DNA of 64,000 nt. It comes from Actinophytocola algeriensis (GTDB lineage Bacteria > Actinomycetota > Actinomycetes > Mycobacteriales > Pseudonocardiaceae). Location: NCBI RefSeq assembly GCF_014203735.1, contig NZ_JACHJQ010000001.1:545269-609268 (forward strand). The letters run 5' to 3'. The notes under the pieces were generated by a model that was not told where the DNA came from, made no database searches, and saw nothing but the letters and a program-made list of their open reading frames with translations. How positions within the stretch are numbered: the stretch's first letter is position 1; each line of letters opens with the position of its first letter. The position numbers and the translations under genes were made by a program. This document shows positions 1 through 7,987 of the stretch, in pieces.

Positions 1-332
1 CGGTCTGCCCGCGCTGCCCGCGCTGCCGGGCCTGGGTGACGGCTCGTGTGATGACGGGTCCGACGGTGACCCGTCCGGCCTCCCGGGGCTGGGCACTCTG
101 CCCGCGGTCGGTCTGCCCGCGCTGCCGGCGCTGCCGGGTTTGGGTGACCTGCCCGGCGCTGGTGTGCCCGAGCTGCCGGCTCTGGGTGACCTGCCCGCGG
201 TCGGTCTGCCCGCGCTGCCCGCGCTGCCGGGCCTGGGTGACGGCTCGTGTGATGACGGGTCCGACGGTGACCCGTCCGGCCTCCCGGGGCTGGGCACCCT
301 GCCCGCCGTTGGTCTGCCCGCGCTGCCGAGCC
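1..332 (+). repeat. In-frame 201-bp tandem repeat inside iniB-like gene
   Basis: The segment beginning at base 1 recurs from base 202 with near identity over about 130 bp (both copies run through cggctcgtgtgatgacgggt), giving a period of exactly 67 codons. A third, shorter LPAVGLPALP-type unit lies between and after them. The copies differ mainly at third positions near their 3' ends. The array may extend to the left of the window. Confidence 0.85.
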
Positions 333-1318
333 TCGGCGACCTGGAGACCCCGCTCGGTGACCTCACCGCGGGTGTCGACACGGCCACCACCGGCCTCGGC
401 GTCGACCTGGACGGCGACGTGCTCGACACGGCCGCCTCCGGCTACCTGGCCAACCCGGACGACTCGGACGCCCCGACCCTTTCGAGCTACACCGACACCG
501 CGCTGGGTGACCTCGCGGCCGGTGCGAAGCTCGACCCGCAGGAGTTCGGCGGCTCGCTCGCCGGCAGCTCCGAGCTCGCGGACGCGGGCCTCGGCCTGGT
601 CGGCCACGCCGGTGGCGACGTCGCCGCGTGGGGTGCCCTCGACACGGTGGCAGGCGACCTGGCCGGTGGCCTGCTCGCGGGCCCCGACGGTTTCGCGGTC
701 GCCGCGGAGTCCCCGCTGGGCTCCTTCTCGGCCAACTCGGACGGTGACTTCTCCATCGAGCCGGGCGACCCGTCCGACCTGCTGGACGTCGACCACCTCG
801 GGGACACCGGCGACGCGGTCGCCGGGACCGTCGCGCACTACGCCACGACCGGCGCAGGCGCTCTCACCGACGGCATCGAGTCCGGCAGTGACAACCTCGA
901 GGGCCTGCTCACCGGTCCGGCCGCGCCGGTCGCCGGTGTCCTCGACACCACGACCGACACCGTCACCGACGGCATCGAGCAGGGTGGCGACCAGGTCTCC
1001 GAGCACCTGTCGAACCTCCCGACGGTGGACGACCTGCCGCTGCCGCAGCTGCCCGAGCTCCCCCAGCTGCCGGACCTGCCGACCGTCGACTCCGCCGCGC
1101 TGCCCGCGGTGGGCGACGTCACCGGCACGGTGTCCGACACCGTCTCGGGTGTCACGGGCAACCTGCCGGTCGACACGAGCGCCGTCACCGACCTCGTGTC
1201 CACCAACCCGGTGACCGATGCCGTTCACGACAGCCCTGTGGGTGGGCTCGTTTCGGGCGTCACCGATCACCTCCCCCAGGACGCCCCGTTGCTGGGCGGC
1301 CTGGACCTGGGTCTGTAA
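2..1318 (+). CDS. iniB: IniB-like Gly/Leu/Pro-Asp-rich protein, 5' end outside window
   Basis: The reading frame is open from the first base of the window, so the N-terminus is missing; 438 residues are visible and the stop is TAA. The N-terminal visible part is low complexity (LPALPALPGLGDL-type units) and carries a 67-residue tandem repeat (201 bp period, copies starting at bases 1 and 202). The rest is acidic, Gly/Ala/Asp-rich with repeated DxVT/DTVS segments and only a few Cys, all in the repeats. Identification as IniB rests mainly on context: two dynamin-like GTPases with the sizes and order of mycobacterial IniA and IniC follow directly. In mycobacteria iniBAC is induced by cell-wall inhibitors. 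The low-complexity sequence alone would not identify the gene, and the biochemical role of IniB is not known. Confidence 0.7.
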   Translation, partial: GLPALPALPGLGDGSCDDGSDGDPSGLPGLGTLPAVGLPALPALPGLGDLPGAGVPELPALGDLPAVGLPALPALPGLGDGSCDDGSDGDPSGLPGLGTLPAVGLPALPSLGDLETPLGDLTAGVDTATTGLGVDLDGDVLDTAASGYLANPDDSDAPTLSSYTDTALGDLAAGAKLDPQEFGGSLAGSSELADAGLGLVGHAGGDVAAWGALDTVAGDLAGGLLAGPDGFAVAAESPLGSFSANSDGDFSIEPGDPSDLLDVDHLGDTGDAVAGTVAHYATTGAGALTDGIESGSDNLEGLLTGPAAPVAGVLDTTTDTVTDGIEQGGDQVSEHLSNLPTVDDLPLPQLPELPQLPDLPTVDSAALPAVGDVTGTVSDTVSGVTGNLPVDTSAVTDLVSTNPVTDAVHDSPVGGLVSGVTDHLPQDAPLLGGLDLGL

Positions 1319-1368
1319 CGCGCCTTTTCAGCCCAGTGGGAAACAGGGGTTAGCCCCAACCCCTTGGA

Positions 1369-1399
1369 GCCGGGGTCCGTACGCAGTACGGGCCCCGGC
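1369..1399 (+). terminator. Strong hairpin between iniB and iniA
   Basis: A 14-bp stem (1369-1382 with 1386-1399, one G-T wobble) closes a GCA triloop and is followed by a run of C and then TTT. It lies between the iniB stop and the likely iniA start, so it can act as a partial terminator or attenuator that lets iniB be transcribed in excess of iniA/iniC. It also argues against the upstream ATG at 1364 as the iniA start, because that codon precedes the hairpin. Confidence 0.7.
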
Positions 1400-1414
1400 C
1401 CCCCTTTCACCCAG

Positions 1415-3256
1415 ATGGGGGAGCACGGCACACTCGTCCGGGTGAGGACTCAGCCCTGGCTCAGCGTTCTCGACGACACCATCGCGGCGTGCATCACGCA
1501 CCACCGCACTGACCTGGCCGGAAGGCTGGAGACGCGGCGTTCGCTGCTCCTCGAGCCGAAGCTGCGGGTCCCCGTGATCGGAGAGCTGAACCAGGGCAAA
1601 AGCCAGTTGGTCAACGCCCTCGTGAACGCCAATGTGTGTGCTGTGGGCGATGATGTGACCACAATCACGCCGACGACCGTAACGCATTCGCAGAAGCCCG
1701 TCGCGGCTCTCGTCGCGGACGTTCCGACGTCCGGGAGGCGGGCGATCGGGCCGTCGAACGAGCCGACAAGGATCCCGGTCCCCGTGGACGAGGTCGCCAG
1801 GCGGGCGCTGGTCAGCACCCCCGACGTGCACGCCGAGGTCGGCCTGCCGCGGGAGCTCCTGGCCGCCGGGCTGGTGCTGATCGACACCCCGGCCCTCAAC
1901 TCGACCGGTGCGCTGCGCACCGCGTCCACGTTCGCCGCGCTCGCCACCGCCGACGCGGTGCTCATGATCACCGACGCCACCGGCGAGCTGTGCGCCTCCG
2001 AGCTGGATCTGCTCAAGGAGGTCACCTCGCTCTGCCCCGTGGTGACGGTCGTGCTCACGAAGATCGACATCGTGCCGCGCTGGCGCAAGGTGGCCGAGCG
2101 CAACCGCGCCCGCCTCGCCGCGGCCGGTCTGCGCGTGAAGGTCGTGCCGGTGTCGGCGTCGGTCCGCCTCGCCGCCGCGCAGACCGGGGACAAGCAGCTC
2201 AACGAGGAGTCCGGGTTCGGGGACCTGGTCCGGACCCTGTCGCAGGACGTGCTGAAGAATGGCGACGCGATCGCCCGCGGCGCCACCGCCGTCCTCGCCG
2301 CGCAGGCGACCAAGGAGCTGATCGGCCCGCTGACCACCGCGCTGACCGAGGCCCGCACCGGGGAGCAGGGCCGCGCGCAGACGCTGTACCGCGCCGCGCA
2401 GCACCGGCTCGACGAGCTGCGCAGACGCACCACCCGCTGGCAGACCATGCTGTCCGACGAGGTCGCCGACCTGATCTCGGACGTCGAGTACGACCTGCGC
2501 GACCGCACCCGCAAGATCATCCGGTCCGCCGACGAGTTCTTCGACTCCGCCGACCCGGCCAAGACCTGGGACGACTTCGGGGAATGGCTCCGCGAGGCGC
2601 TCGCCGACACCGCGGAGGTCAACTTCGCGTGGCTCGTCGAGCGGTTCCAGTGGGTGGCCGAGAAGATCGCGCGGCAGGTGGCGCTCGAGGAGGCCATCCC
2701 GGAGGACGTCGCGGCCGAGGGCATGCTCGACCACGTCGGCGGGCTGGAACCGCCGAGGATCGAGAAGTTCACCATCGGCCAGCAGGTGTTCGTCGGCCTC
2801 CGCGGCTCCTACGGCGGCCTGCTGATGTTCGGTCTCGCGACCACGATCGCCGGCATGCCGCTGATCAACCCGATCTCGCTGTCCGCGGGTGCCGCGTTCG
2901 GCGCGAAGAGCATCTGGGACGAGCGCAGCGGCAGGCTCAAGCGGCGGCAGGCGCTCGCCAAGCAGACCGCTCAGCGCCATGTCGACGACTTCTTCCTGTC
3001 CTACGGCAAGGCCAGCAAGGACACCGCCCGCCAGGTGCAGCGGAAGCTGCGCGACCACTTCCAGGCGGTCGTGGAGCGGCTGCAGTCCGGCATCGCCGAG
3101 CAGGCGACCGTCGCCAAGCGCGCCGCGGAGGCGGAGCTGGCCGAGCGGCGGCGCCGCAGCCAGGAGATCGCCGCCGAGGTGGACCGGCTCGCCGTGCTGC
3201 ACAAGCGGATCCAGGCGCTGGTCGCTCCGGCCGCGCCGCGGGAGCTGACCGCATGA
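1415..3256 (+). CDS. iniA: Dynamin-like GTPase IniA
   Basis: About 613 residues, close to mycobacterial IniA (about 640). GTPase motifs are visible: P-loop GELNQGKS at residues 56-63, switch/G3 LIDTPA and G4 LTKID. The middle and C-terminal parts are charged and helical, as in dynamin stalks, and contain one hydrophobic stretch (LLMFGLATTIAGMPLINP) suited to membrane insertion. IniA-type proteins are membrane-remodelling dynamins linked to tolerance of cell-wall drugs. The start is uncertain: ATG 1415 is used; GTG 1442, which removes nine residues, is an alternative, and the ATG at 1364 lies upstream of the terminator hairpin. iniC begins 43 bp downstream. Confidence 0.85.
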   Translation: MGEHGTLVRVRTQPWLSVLDDTIAACITHHRTDLAGRLETRRSLLLEPKLRVPVIGELNQGKSQLVNALVNANVCAVGDDVTTITPTTVTHSQKPVAALVADVPTSGRRAIGPSNEPTRIPVPVDEVARRALVSTPDVHAEVGLPRELLAAGLVLIDTPALNSTGALRTASTFAALATADAVLMITDATGELCASELDLLKEVTSLCPVVTVVLTKIDIVPRWRKVAERNRARLAAAGLRVKVVPVSASVRLAAAQTGDKQLNEESGFGDLVRTLSQDVLKNGDAIARGATAVLAAQATKELIGPLTTALTEARTGEQGRAQTLYRAAQHRLDELRRRTTRWQTMLSDEVADLISDVEYDLRDRTRKIIRSADEFFDSADPAKTWDDFGEWLREALADTAEVNFAWLVERFQWVAEKIARQVALEEAIPEDVAAEGMLDHVGGLEPPRIEKFTIGQQVFVGLRGSYGGLLMFGLATTIAGMPLINPISLSAGAAFGAKSIWDERSGRLKRRQALAKQTAQRHVDDFFLSYGKASKDTARQVQRKLRDHFQAVVERLQSGIAEQATVAKRAAEAELAERRRRSQEIAAEVDRLAVLHKRIQALVAPAAPRELTA

Positions 3257-3290
3257 GCGGAGCTCGCGGAACCGTGAGCGGAGCTCGCGA
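3254..3290 (+). repeat. Tandem short repeat tgagcggagctcgcg(g)a
   Basis: The motif tgagcggagctcgcgga occurs at 3254-3270, again at 3275-3290, and in variant form (tgagcggagcttgcgga) at 4731-4747. The first and third copies include the TGA stop codons of iniA and iniC respectively. It looks like a short dispersed unit attached to the ends of these two paralogous genes; function unknown. Confidence 0.6.
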
Positions 3291-3299
3291 GGGGGCGTC

Positions 3300-4733
3300 A
3301 TGACTCTCGCCGACCGCGCGCATGCCATGCTGCGCGAGGCGCTCGACCTGTACCGGGACAGTCCCCGGGCCACCAACTGGCTGCGCCACCACGTCGACCG
3401 GCTCGCCGAGCCGCTGCGGGTCGCGGTGGCCGGGCAGCCGGAGGCCGGCAAGTCGACACTCGTGAACTCGCTGGTGGGCGAGGAGATCGCGCCGCTGTCG
3501 GTGGAGGGCGGCCGCCAGATCCTCACCTGGTACCGCGGCGGGATGAACCCGAGAGCGCAGGTGTACCCGGTGCAGGCACCGCCCCGGGACGTCCCCGCGG
3601 CGCGGATGGGCGGGCGGCTGCACATCGACCTGGAGGGCTGGCGGTCCGACCAACTCGATCGGGTGATCGTCGACTGGCCCGCGCGCACGCTGCGTGGCCT
3701 CACGTTGATCGACACCCCGGGCATCGACTCGTCGGAGGTCGGCTCCCGCATCTCGCTCGACGCGGACGCCGTCCTGTACCTCATGCGCCAGCCGCACTCG
3801 ACGGACGTCGGGTTCCTGCAGTCGCTGCAGGACCACCCGATCGCCCGCGAGGCCCCGGTGAACTCGATCGTCGTGCTGTCCCGTGCCGACGAGGTCGGCG
3901 GTGGTCGCATCGACGCGCTGACCTCGGCGAAACAGCTCGCGCGCCGGTACCGGACCGATGTCGGGCTGACCGGGCTGTGCCAGAACGCGATCGCGGTGTC
4001 GGGCCTGCTCGCCCACGCCGGGCGCACCCTCACCGAGGAGGAGATGGTGTCCCTCGGTGTGCTGGCGCAGGCCCCGCGGCGGCAGCTGGAGACGGCGATG
4101 GTGTCGGCGGACCGGTTCGTCGGCGACGGCGTGCCGCTGCGGCTCGACAGCCGTGTCCGGCTGGCGCTGCTGGAGCGGTTCGGGATGTTCGGCATCCGGC
4201 TCGTGACCACGTTGATCCGCCAGGGTTTCACCACCGTGGACGCGCTGTCGGCGGAGCTCGTGACCCGCAGCGGGCTGGCCGAGCTGCGGGAGTCGATCCG
4301 GCAGTGCTTCACCGACCGGCACGACGTGCTGAAGGCCAGGTCGGCGTTGCTGGCGCTGGAAGTGGTGCTGCGCATGGAACCCCGGCCCGCGGCGCGCCGG
4401 CTGGTGTCGGCGCTGGAGGCGCTGGTGGTGAGCGCGCACGACTTCCGTGAGCTGCGACTCCTGGCGGCGTTGCACGGTGGGCGGACCACGCTGCCGGACC
4501 CGCTCGCCGACGAGGCGCGGCGGCTGGTGGGCGGCGTCGGCACGGCACTGCCCGCGCGGCTGGGTTTCGAGCGCGAGGCGTCCGGGCACGAGCTGCACGA
4601 CGCGGTGTCCGACGCGCTGCGGCGGTGGCAGGAGCAGGCGGAGAACCACGCGCTGGGAACGGGCCAGCGCCGTGCGGCGCGCGTGGTGGTGCGCAGCTGT
4701 GAAGGAATGGTCGCGCAACTGACGAGGATCTGA
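3300..4733 (+). CDS. iniC: Dynamin-like GTPase IniC
   Basis: A 477-residue second dynamin-family GTPase, matching the size of mycobacterial IniC (about 490). P-loop AGQPEAGKS lies at residues 44-52 and G3 is LIDTPGID; the G4 position reads LSRAD instead of the usual N/TKxD, so guanine recognition may be altered. No long hydrophobic segment is seen, unlike IniA. ATG 3300 is preceded by a G-rich ribosome-binding stretch (gaggggg). It is co-oriented with and close to iniA, so the two GTPases probably act together at the membrane. Confidence 0.85.
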   Translation: MTLADRAHAMLREALDLYRDSPRATNWLRHHVDRLAEPLRVAVAGQPEAGKSTLVNSLVGEEIAPLSVEGGRQILTWYRGGMNPRAQVYPVQAPPRDVPAARMGGRLHIDLEGWRSDQLDRVIVDWPARTLRGLTLIDTPGIDSSEVGSRISLDADAVLYLMRQPHSTDVGFLQSLQDHPIAREAPVNSIVVLSRADEVGGGRIDALTSAKQLARRYRTDVGLTGLCQNAIAVSGLLAHAGRTLTEEEMVSLGVLAQAPRRQLETAMVSADRFVGDGVPLRLDSRVRLALLERFGMFGIRLVTTLIRQGFTTVDALSAELVTRSGLAELRESIRQCFTDRHDVLKARSALLALEVVLRMEPRPAARRLVSALEALVVSAHDFRELRLLAALHGGRTTLPDPLADEARRLVGGVGTALPARLGFEREASGHELHDAVSDALRRWQEQAENHALGTGQRRAARVVVRSCEGMVAQLTRI

Positions 4734-4829
4734 GCGGAGCTTGCGGAGCTGGGCATCGGCGGGTCGGCCGGTTGTGGGGTGCCGTGGTGCTCTAGGTTTG
4801 TTGCCTACACCGTTTCGAGGAGGAATCTC

Positions 4830-5051
4830 GTGGCGCGCGACCCCGACACCATCCAGCGGGAGATCGAGCAGGCGCGGGACGCGCTCGCGTCCACGCTGGA
4901 CCAGCTCGGTACGAAGGCGAACCCGAAGAAGCTGGTGACCGAGGCCAAGGCGGGCGCGGCGAGCACGCTGAACTCACCGAAGGTCAAGTACCCGCTGATC
5001 GGCGTTGGCGCCCTGATCCTGCTGCTCCTGATCCGCAAACTCTTCCGCTGA
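4830..5051 (+). CDS. DUF3618 small membrane protein
   Basis: 73 residues from GTG 4830, chosen because a good ribosome-binding site (cgaggaggaat) sits just upstream; the longer frame from 4779 has none. The N-terminal half is a charged amphipathic helix beginning ARDPDTIQREIEQARDALAST, the hallmark of DUF3618, and the C-terminus is one transmembrane helix followed by RKLFR. Function is unknown; the family is common in actinobacteria near membrane and stress genes. It is likely transcribed on its own or with iniC. Confidence 0.85.
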   Translation: MARDPDTIQREIEQARDALASTLDQLGTKANPKKLVTEAKAGAASTLNSPKVKYPLIGVGALILLLLIRKLFR

Positions 5052-5065
5052 CCCGAGTCGGCACA

Positions 5066-5108
5066 GAACGACCCGCGAGTTCGACGATGACGAGCTCGCG
5101 GGTCGTTC
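5066..5108. terminator. Bidirectional terminator
   Basis: An 18-bp stem (5066-5083 with 5091-5108, one wobble) with loop ACGATGA, placed exactly between the convergent DUF3618 gene and the minus-strand gene ending at 5118. It can serve both transcripts. Confidence 0.85.
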
Positions 5109-5117
5109 TCGTGTGGG

Positions 5118-5588
5118 TCAGGTGCCGGAGTTGGCTGGGGCTTCCTGTGGATCTGCCGCCTTGGGGTCGGGCTGCGCGGCGGCGGAGCCCGCGCGCGGGG
5201 TCGGGGTCGGCTTCGGGGCCTTCTCCGGTTTCGGCGCCTCGGCCTTCTCCACCGTTTGTTGTGGAGCCTGCTGTGCGGCCCGCTCGGTCGCCTTCTCCGC
5301 TGTCCTCTCCGCGGGAGTGGGCACCTCGGCCGGCTTGTCGGGCTGGGTCTTCGCGAGGCGGGCCGTCAGGTACGCCGTCGTGAACTCGACCGCGTCGCCG
5401 CCCAGCAGGTGCACCACCGTCCGGTGGCCGGGCTCGTCCGACGTCAGCTTCTCCACCAGCTGGTCCGCGCGGTCCCGGGCGGCGATGAGTCCCGGGGCGT
5501 TGCCTGTGAGGGTCTGACCTCGTCCCTTGACCGTCACCGTCCAGTCGTCGCCGTCCGGCGTGTAATGCACTTCGATCGGGTCAGCCAT
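5118..5588 (-). CDS. Hypothetical protein with Pro/Ala/Lys-rich tail
   Basis: 156 residues from ATG 5588, which has a purine-rich site (gggagaagaag) directly upstream; longer frames have no better start. Residues 1-75 form a compact alpha/beta domain (IEVHYTPDGDDWTVTV then an Ala/Arg helix and a LLGGDAVEFT strand) that loosely resembles HicB-like or ferredoxin-like folds. The remainder is low complexity (PAEVPTPAER, KPEKAPKPTPTP) and probably disordered. No signal peptide or membrane helix. Function not recognised. Confidence 0.7.
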   Translation of the reverse strand: MADPIEVHYTPDGDDWTVTVKGRGQTLTGNAPGLIAARDRADQLVEKLTSDEPGHRTVVHLLGGDAVEFTTAYLTARLAKTQPDKPAEVPTPAERTAEKATERAAQQAPQQTVEKAEAPKPEKAPKPTPTPRAGSAAAQPDPKAADPQEAPANSGT

Positions 5589-5679
5589 CTTCTTCTCCCA
5601 CCCTCCTCGGTCCTCCCCGCCCCCCGGTGAGAAAGACACGTTCCGCTGACCATAAACGATCGGCGGTGACCGTGCGTGG

Positions 5680-6279
5680 TTAATCCGGGCGCAGCCCGAA
5701 CCACACCAGCCGCATGACGTGTTCGGCGGCTTCCCCCGCCGACACGTCACGGTGGACATACCACGTGGCCAGGCGCTCACACGCCCCGACGACGATCTCG
5801 GCGTACGCCTCCAGCTCGCTCACCGGCACGTCCGGCAGGAACGACGAGAACAGCGTGACGTTGATGGCGGTCTGCTGCTGGCGGCCCGCCTCGATCTCGT
5901 CCACCGCCTGCTGACCGGCCACTGTCGCCTCGGCCTGGATCAGCTTCCACGACCGCCGGTGCGAGTCGATGAACTCGAAGAACGCCGTGAGCCCGCGCCG
6001 CAGCGCCTCCTCGGCCGACTCCACGCCCTCGACCGACGCGATGGTCGCGGCCAGCAGCTCGGCCCGCGCCGCCCGGATGCAGGCGACGAGCAGGCCCTCC
6101 TTGGACCCGAAGTACTCGTAGATCATCGGTTTGGAGACGCCGACGCGTTCGGCGATCTCGTCCATCGACGTGTCCCGGTAACCGCGCTCGGCGAAGATCT
6201 CCTCCGCCACCGTGAGCATCTGCCGCTCACGCTCCGCGCGCGGCATCCGCTTCCTCGGCTGTTCCTTCGTGGGCGCCAC
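5680..6279 (-). CDS. TetR family regulator, divergent from monooxygenase
   Basis: 199 residues. The N-terminal helix-turn-helix is typical of TetR (TVAEEIFAERGYRDTSMDEIAERVGVSK then IYEYFGSKEGLL at about residues 22-65), followed by a helical ligand-binding domain ending in LVWFGLRPD. It is transcribed away from the flavin monooxygenase across a 47-bp gap that contains a short inverted repeat, so it most likely represses that gene and itself. The arrangement recalls mycobacterial EthR/EthA, but the sequence does not closely match EthR. Confidence 0.9.
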   Translation of the reverse strand: MAPTKEQPRKRMPRAERERQMLTVAEEIFAERGYRDTSMDEIAERVGVSKPMIYEYFGSKEGLLVACIRAARAELLAATIASVEGVESAEEALRRGLTAFFEFIDSHRRSWKLIQAEATVAGQQAVDEIEAGRQQQTAINVTLFSSFLPDVPVSELEAYAEIVVGACERLATWYVHRDVSAGEAAEHVMRLVWFGLRPD

Positions 6280-6300
6280 GACGCTACTCTACCGGAAGTA

Positions 6301-6318
6301 ACCTACTCCGAGTAAGGT
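6301..6318. promoter_or_regulatory. Candidate TetR operator
   Basis: The 47-bp divergent region holds tactc-c-gagta (6304-6314), a perfect 5-bp inverted repeat, within the larger imperfect palindrome acctactccgagtaaggt. It sits 12 bp upstream of the monooxygenase ATG and also overlaps the expected promoter of the TetR gene. The assignment is by position and symmetry only. Confidence 0.55.
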
Positions 6319-6326
6319 AGGGCGGC

Positions 6327-7793
6327 ATGGAGTTCCACACCGTGGTGATCGGCACCGGCTTCTCCGGTCTCGGCATGGCCATCCAGCTCAAGAAGGACGG
6401 CCGCGAGGACTTCGTCGTCCTCGAGAAGGCCGCCGACGTCGGCGGCACGTGGCGCGACAACACCTATCCCGGCTGCGCCTGCGACATCCAGTCGCACATG
6501 TACTCGTTCTCCTTCGAGCAGAACCCGCGCTGGTCGCGGTCGTTCTCGCCGCAGCCGGAGATCTGGCGGTACCTGCGCGACGTCACCGACCGGTACGGGC
6601 TGCGCCGCCACATCCGGTTCGGCGTCGAGGTCACCAGCGCCCGGTGGGACCCCGACGAGCACCGCTGGCACATCGGCACCAGCAGTGCAGACGGGACCGG
6701 CGACTACACCGCGAAGTTCCTGGTCTCCGGCATCGGCGGGCTGCACATCCCGAACGTCCCGAAGCTGCCCGGCGTCGAACGCTTCCGCGGCAAGGCCTTC
6801 CACTCCGCGCAGTGGGACCACGACTACGACCTCACCGGCAAGCGCGTCGCGGTCGTCGGCACTGGCGCGAGCGCGATCCAGTTCGTCCCGCGCATCCAGC
6901 CGGACGTCGAGCGGCTGACGATCTTCCAGCGCACGCCGCCGTGGATCATGCCCAAGCCCGACCACGCGATGCCGGGCTGGGTGAAGACCCTGTTCCGCCG
7001 GGTTCCCGGCGCGCAGCGGCTCTACCGCGACGTCATCTACTGGCTGCTCGAAGCCCGCGCGATCGGCTTCAACGGCAAGCCCGGCCTGATGAAGGTCGCG
7101 TCGCGGATCGCGAAGGCCCACATGCACAAGGCCGTCAAGGACCCGGACCTGCGCCGCAAGCTCACGCCCGACTACGTGATGGGCTGCAAGAGGGTGCTCA
7201 TCGCCAACGACTACTACCCGGCGCTCACGCAGGACAACGTCGAGGTCAACACCGACGGCATCCGCGAGGTCACCGAGCACGGCATCATCGACGAGCGCGG
7301 CGTGGCGCACGAGGTCGACGCGATCATCTACGGCACCGGCTTCCACGTCACCGACGCGTTCGACTACCTCGACATCACCGGCCTCGGCGGCAGGGACCTG
7401 TCGAAGGACTGGCGGGACAACGGCATCCAGACCCACCTCGGCATCACCGTCGCGGGTTACCCCAACCTCTTCTTCCTGCTCGGTCCGAACACCGCCCTCG
7501 GCCACAACTCGGTCGTCTTCATGATCGAGTCGCAGATCAGGTACGTCTCGCAGGCGATGGCACTGGTCGAGCAGCGCGGTGCACAGGCGCTGGACACGCG
7601 GGAGAGCGCCCAGGCGCGGTTCCAGTCGGACATGCAGCGCAAACTGGTGAGCGGCGTGTGGACCCAGGGCGGCTGCAAGAGCTGGTACCTGGACTCGCGG
7701 GGCGTGAACCGCACCATCTGGCCGGGTTTCACCTGGCGCTACTGGCTGCGCACCCGCAAGCTCGAAACGCAGGACTTCGACGTGGTCGGCTGA
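6327..7793 (+). CDS. Baeyer-Villiger type flavin monooxygenase
   Basis: 488 residues, the normal size of EthA-like enzymes. Residues 4-24 form the FAD Rossmann motif (VVIGTGFSGLGMAIQ), a second Rossmann (VAVVGTGASAIQ) binds NADPH, and between them lies FRGKAFHSAQWD, matching the Baeyer-Villiger fingerprint FxGxxxHxxxW. It should use NADPH and O2 to oxidise ketones, aldehydes or thioether/thioamide compounds; the natural substrate cannot be read. Expression is probably controlled by the divergent TetR. A strong terminator follows the gene. Confidence 0.88.
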   Translation: MEFHTVVIGTGFSGLGMAIQLKKDGREDFVVLEKAADVGGTWRDNTYPGCACDIQSHMYSFSFEQNPRWSRSFSPQPEIWRYLRDVTDRYGLRRHIRFGVEVTSARWDPDEHRWHIGTSSADGTGDYTAKFLVSGIGGLHIPNVPKLPGVERFRGKAFHSAQWDHDYDLTGKRVAVVGTGASAIQFVPRIQPDVERLTIFQRTPPWIMPKPDHAMPGWVKTLFRRVPGAQRLYRDVIYWLLEARAIGFNGKPGLMKVASRIAKAHMHKAVKDPDLRRKLTPDYVMGCKRVLIANDYYPALTQDNVEVNTDGIREVTEHGIIDERGVAHEVDAIIYGTGFHVTDAFDYLDITGLGGRDLSKDWRDNGIQTHLGITVAGYPNLFFLLGPNTALGHNSVVFMIESQIRYVSQAMALVEQRGAQALDTRESAQARFQSDMQRKLVSGVWTQGGCKSWYLDSRGVNRTIWPGFTWRYWLRTRKLETQDFDVVG

Positions 7794-7817
7794 TGCTGTC
7801 GTCGCGCTCGGTGTTGC

Positions 7818-7859
7818 GAAGGACCCCTTCTTGTGCTCAGCGTGCTGAAGGGGTCCTTC
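7818..7859 (+). terminator. Hairpin terminator after monooxygenase
   Basis: Perfect 13-bp arms gaaggaccccttc (7818-7830) and gaaggggtccttc (7847-7859) separated by 16 nt. Each arm is itself close to palindromic, a feature seen in repeated intergenic elements of actinomycetes, so it may be both a terminator and a copy of a dispersed repeat. Confidence 0.65.
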
Positions 7860-7987
7860 ATCGCCGAGCCGGCCTTCGGGTTGCTCCAGGCGTGCACCGC
7901 GCCTGCACGGTTGTGCACCGCCGGTGGCGGCGCGGCCACCGGACCGGCGACGCTTCGACCCGAACAGACACGTGAGGGGAGAAGCCC

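Noticed and set aside
1-332. CRISPR-like or VNTR array
   Set aside because: The repeats are in frame, adjacent, and part of a low-complexity protein; there are no unique spacers between short repeats.
1328-4756. Very long minus-strand frame (1142 codons) opposite iniA and iniC
   Set aside because: Its product is Arg/Ser/Pro-rich without domains, a typical shadow of GC-rich coding sequence. The plus strand carries two intact GTPases.
6301-6326. Calling the TetR/monooxygenase pair ethR/ethA
   Set aside because: The arrangement is similar but the regulator does not resemble EthR closely enough by eye, so gene symbols were not given.
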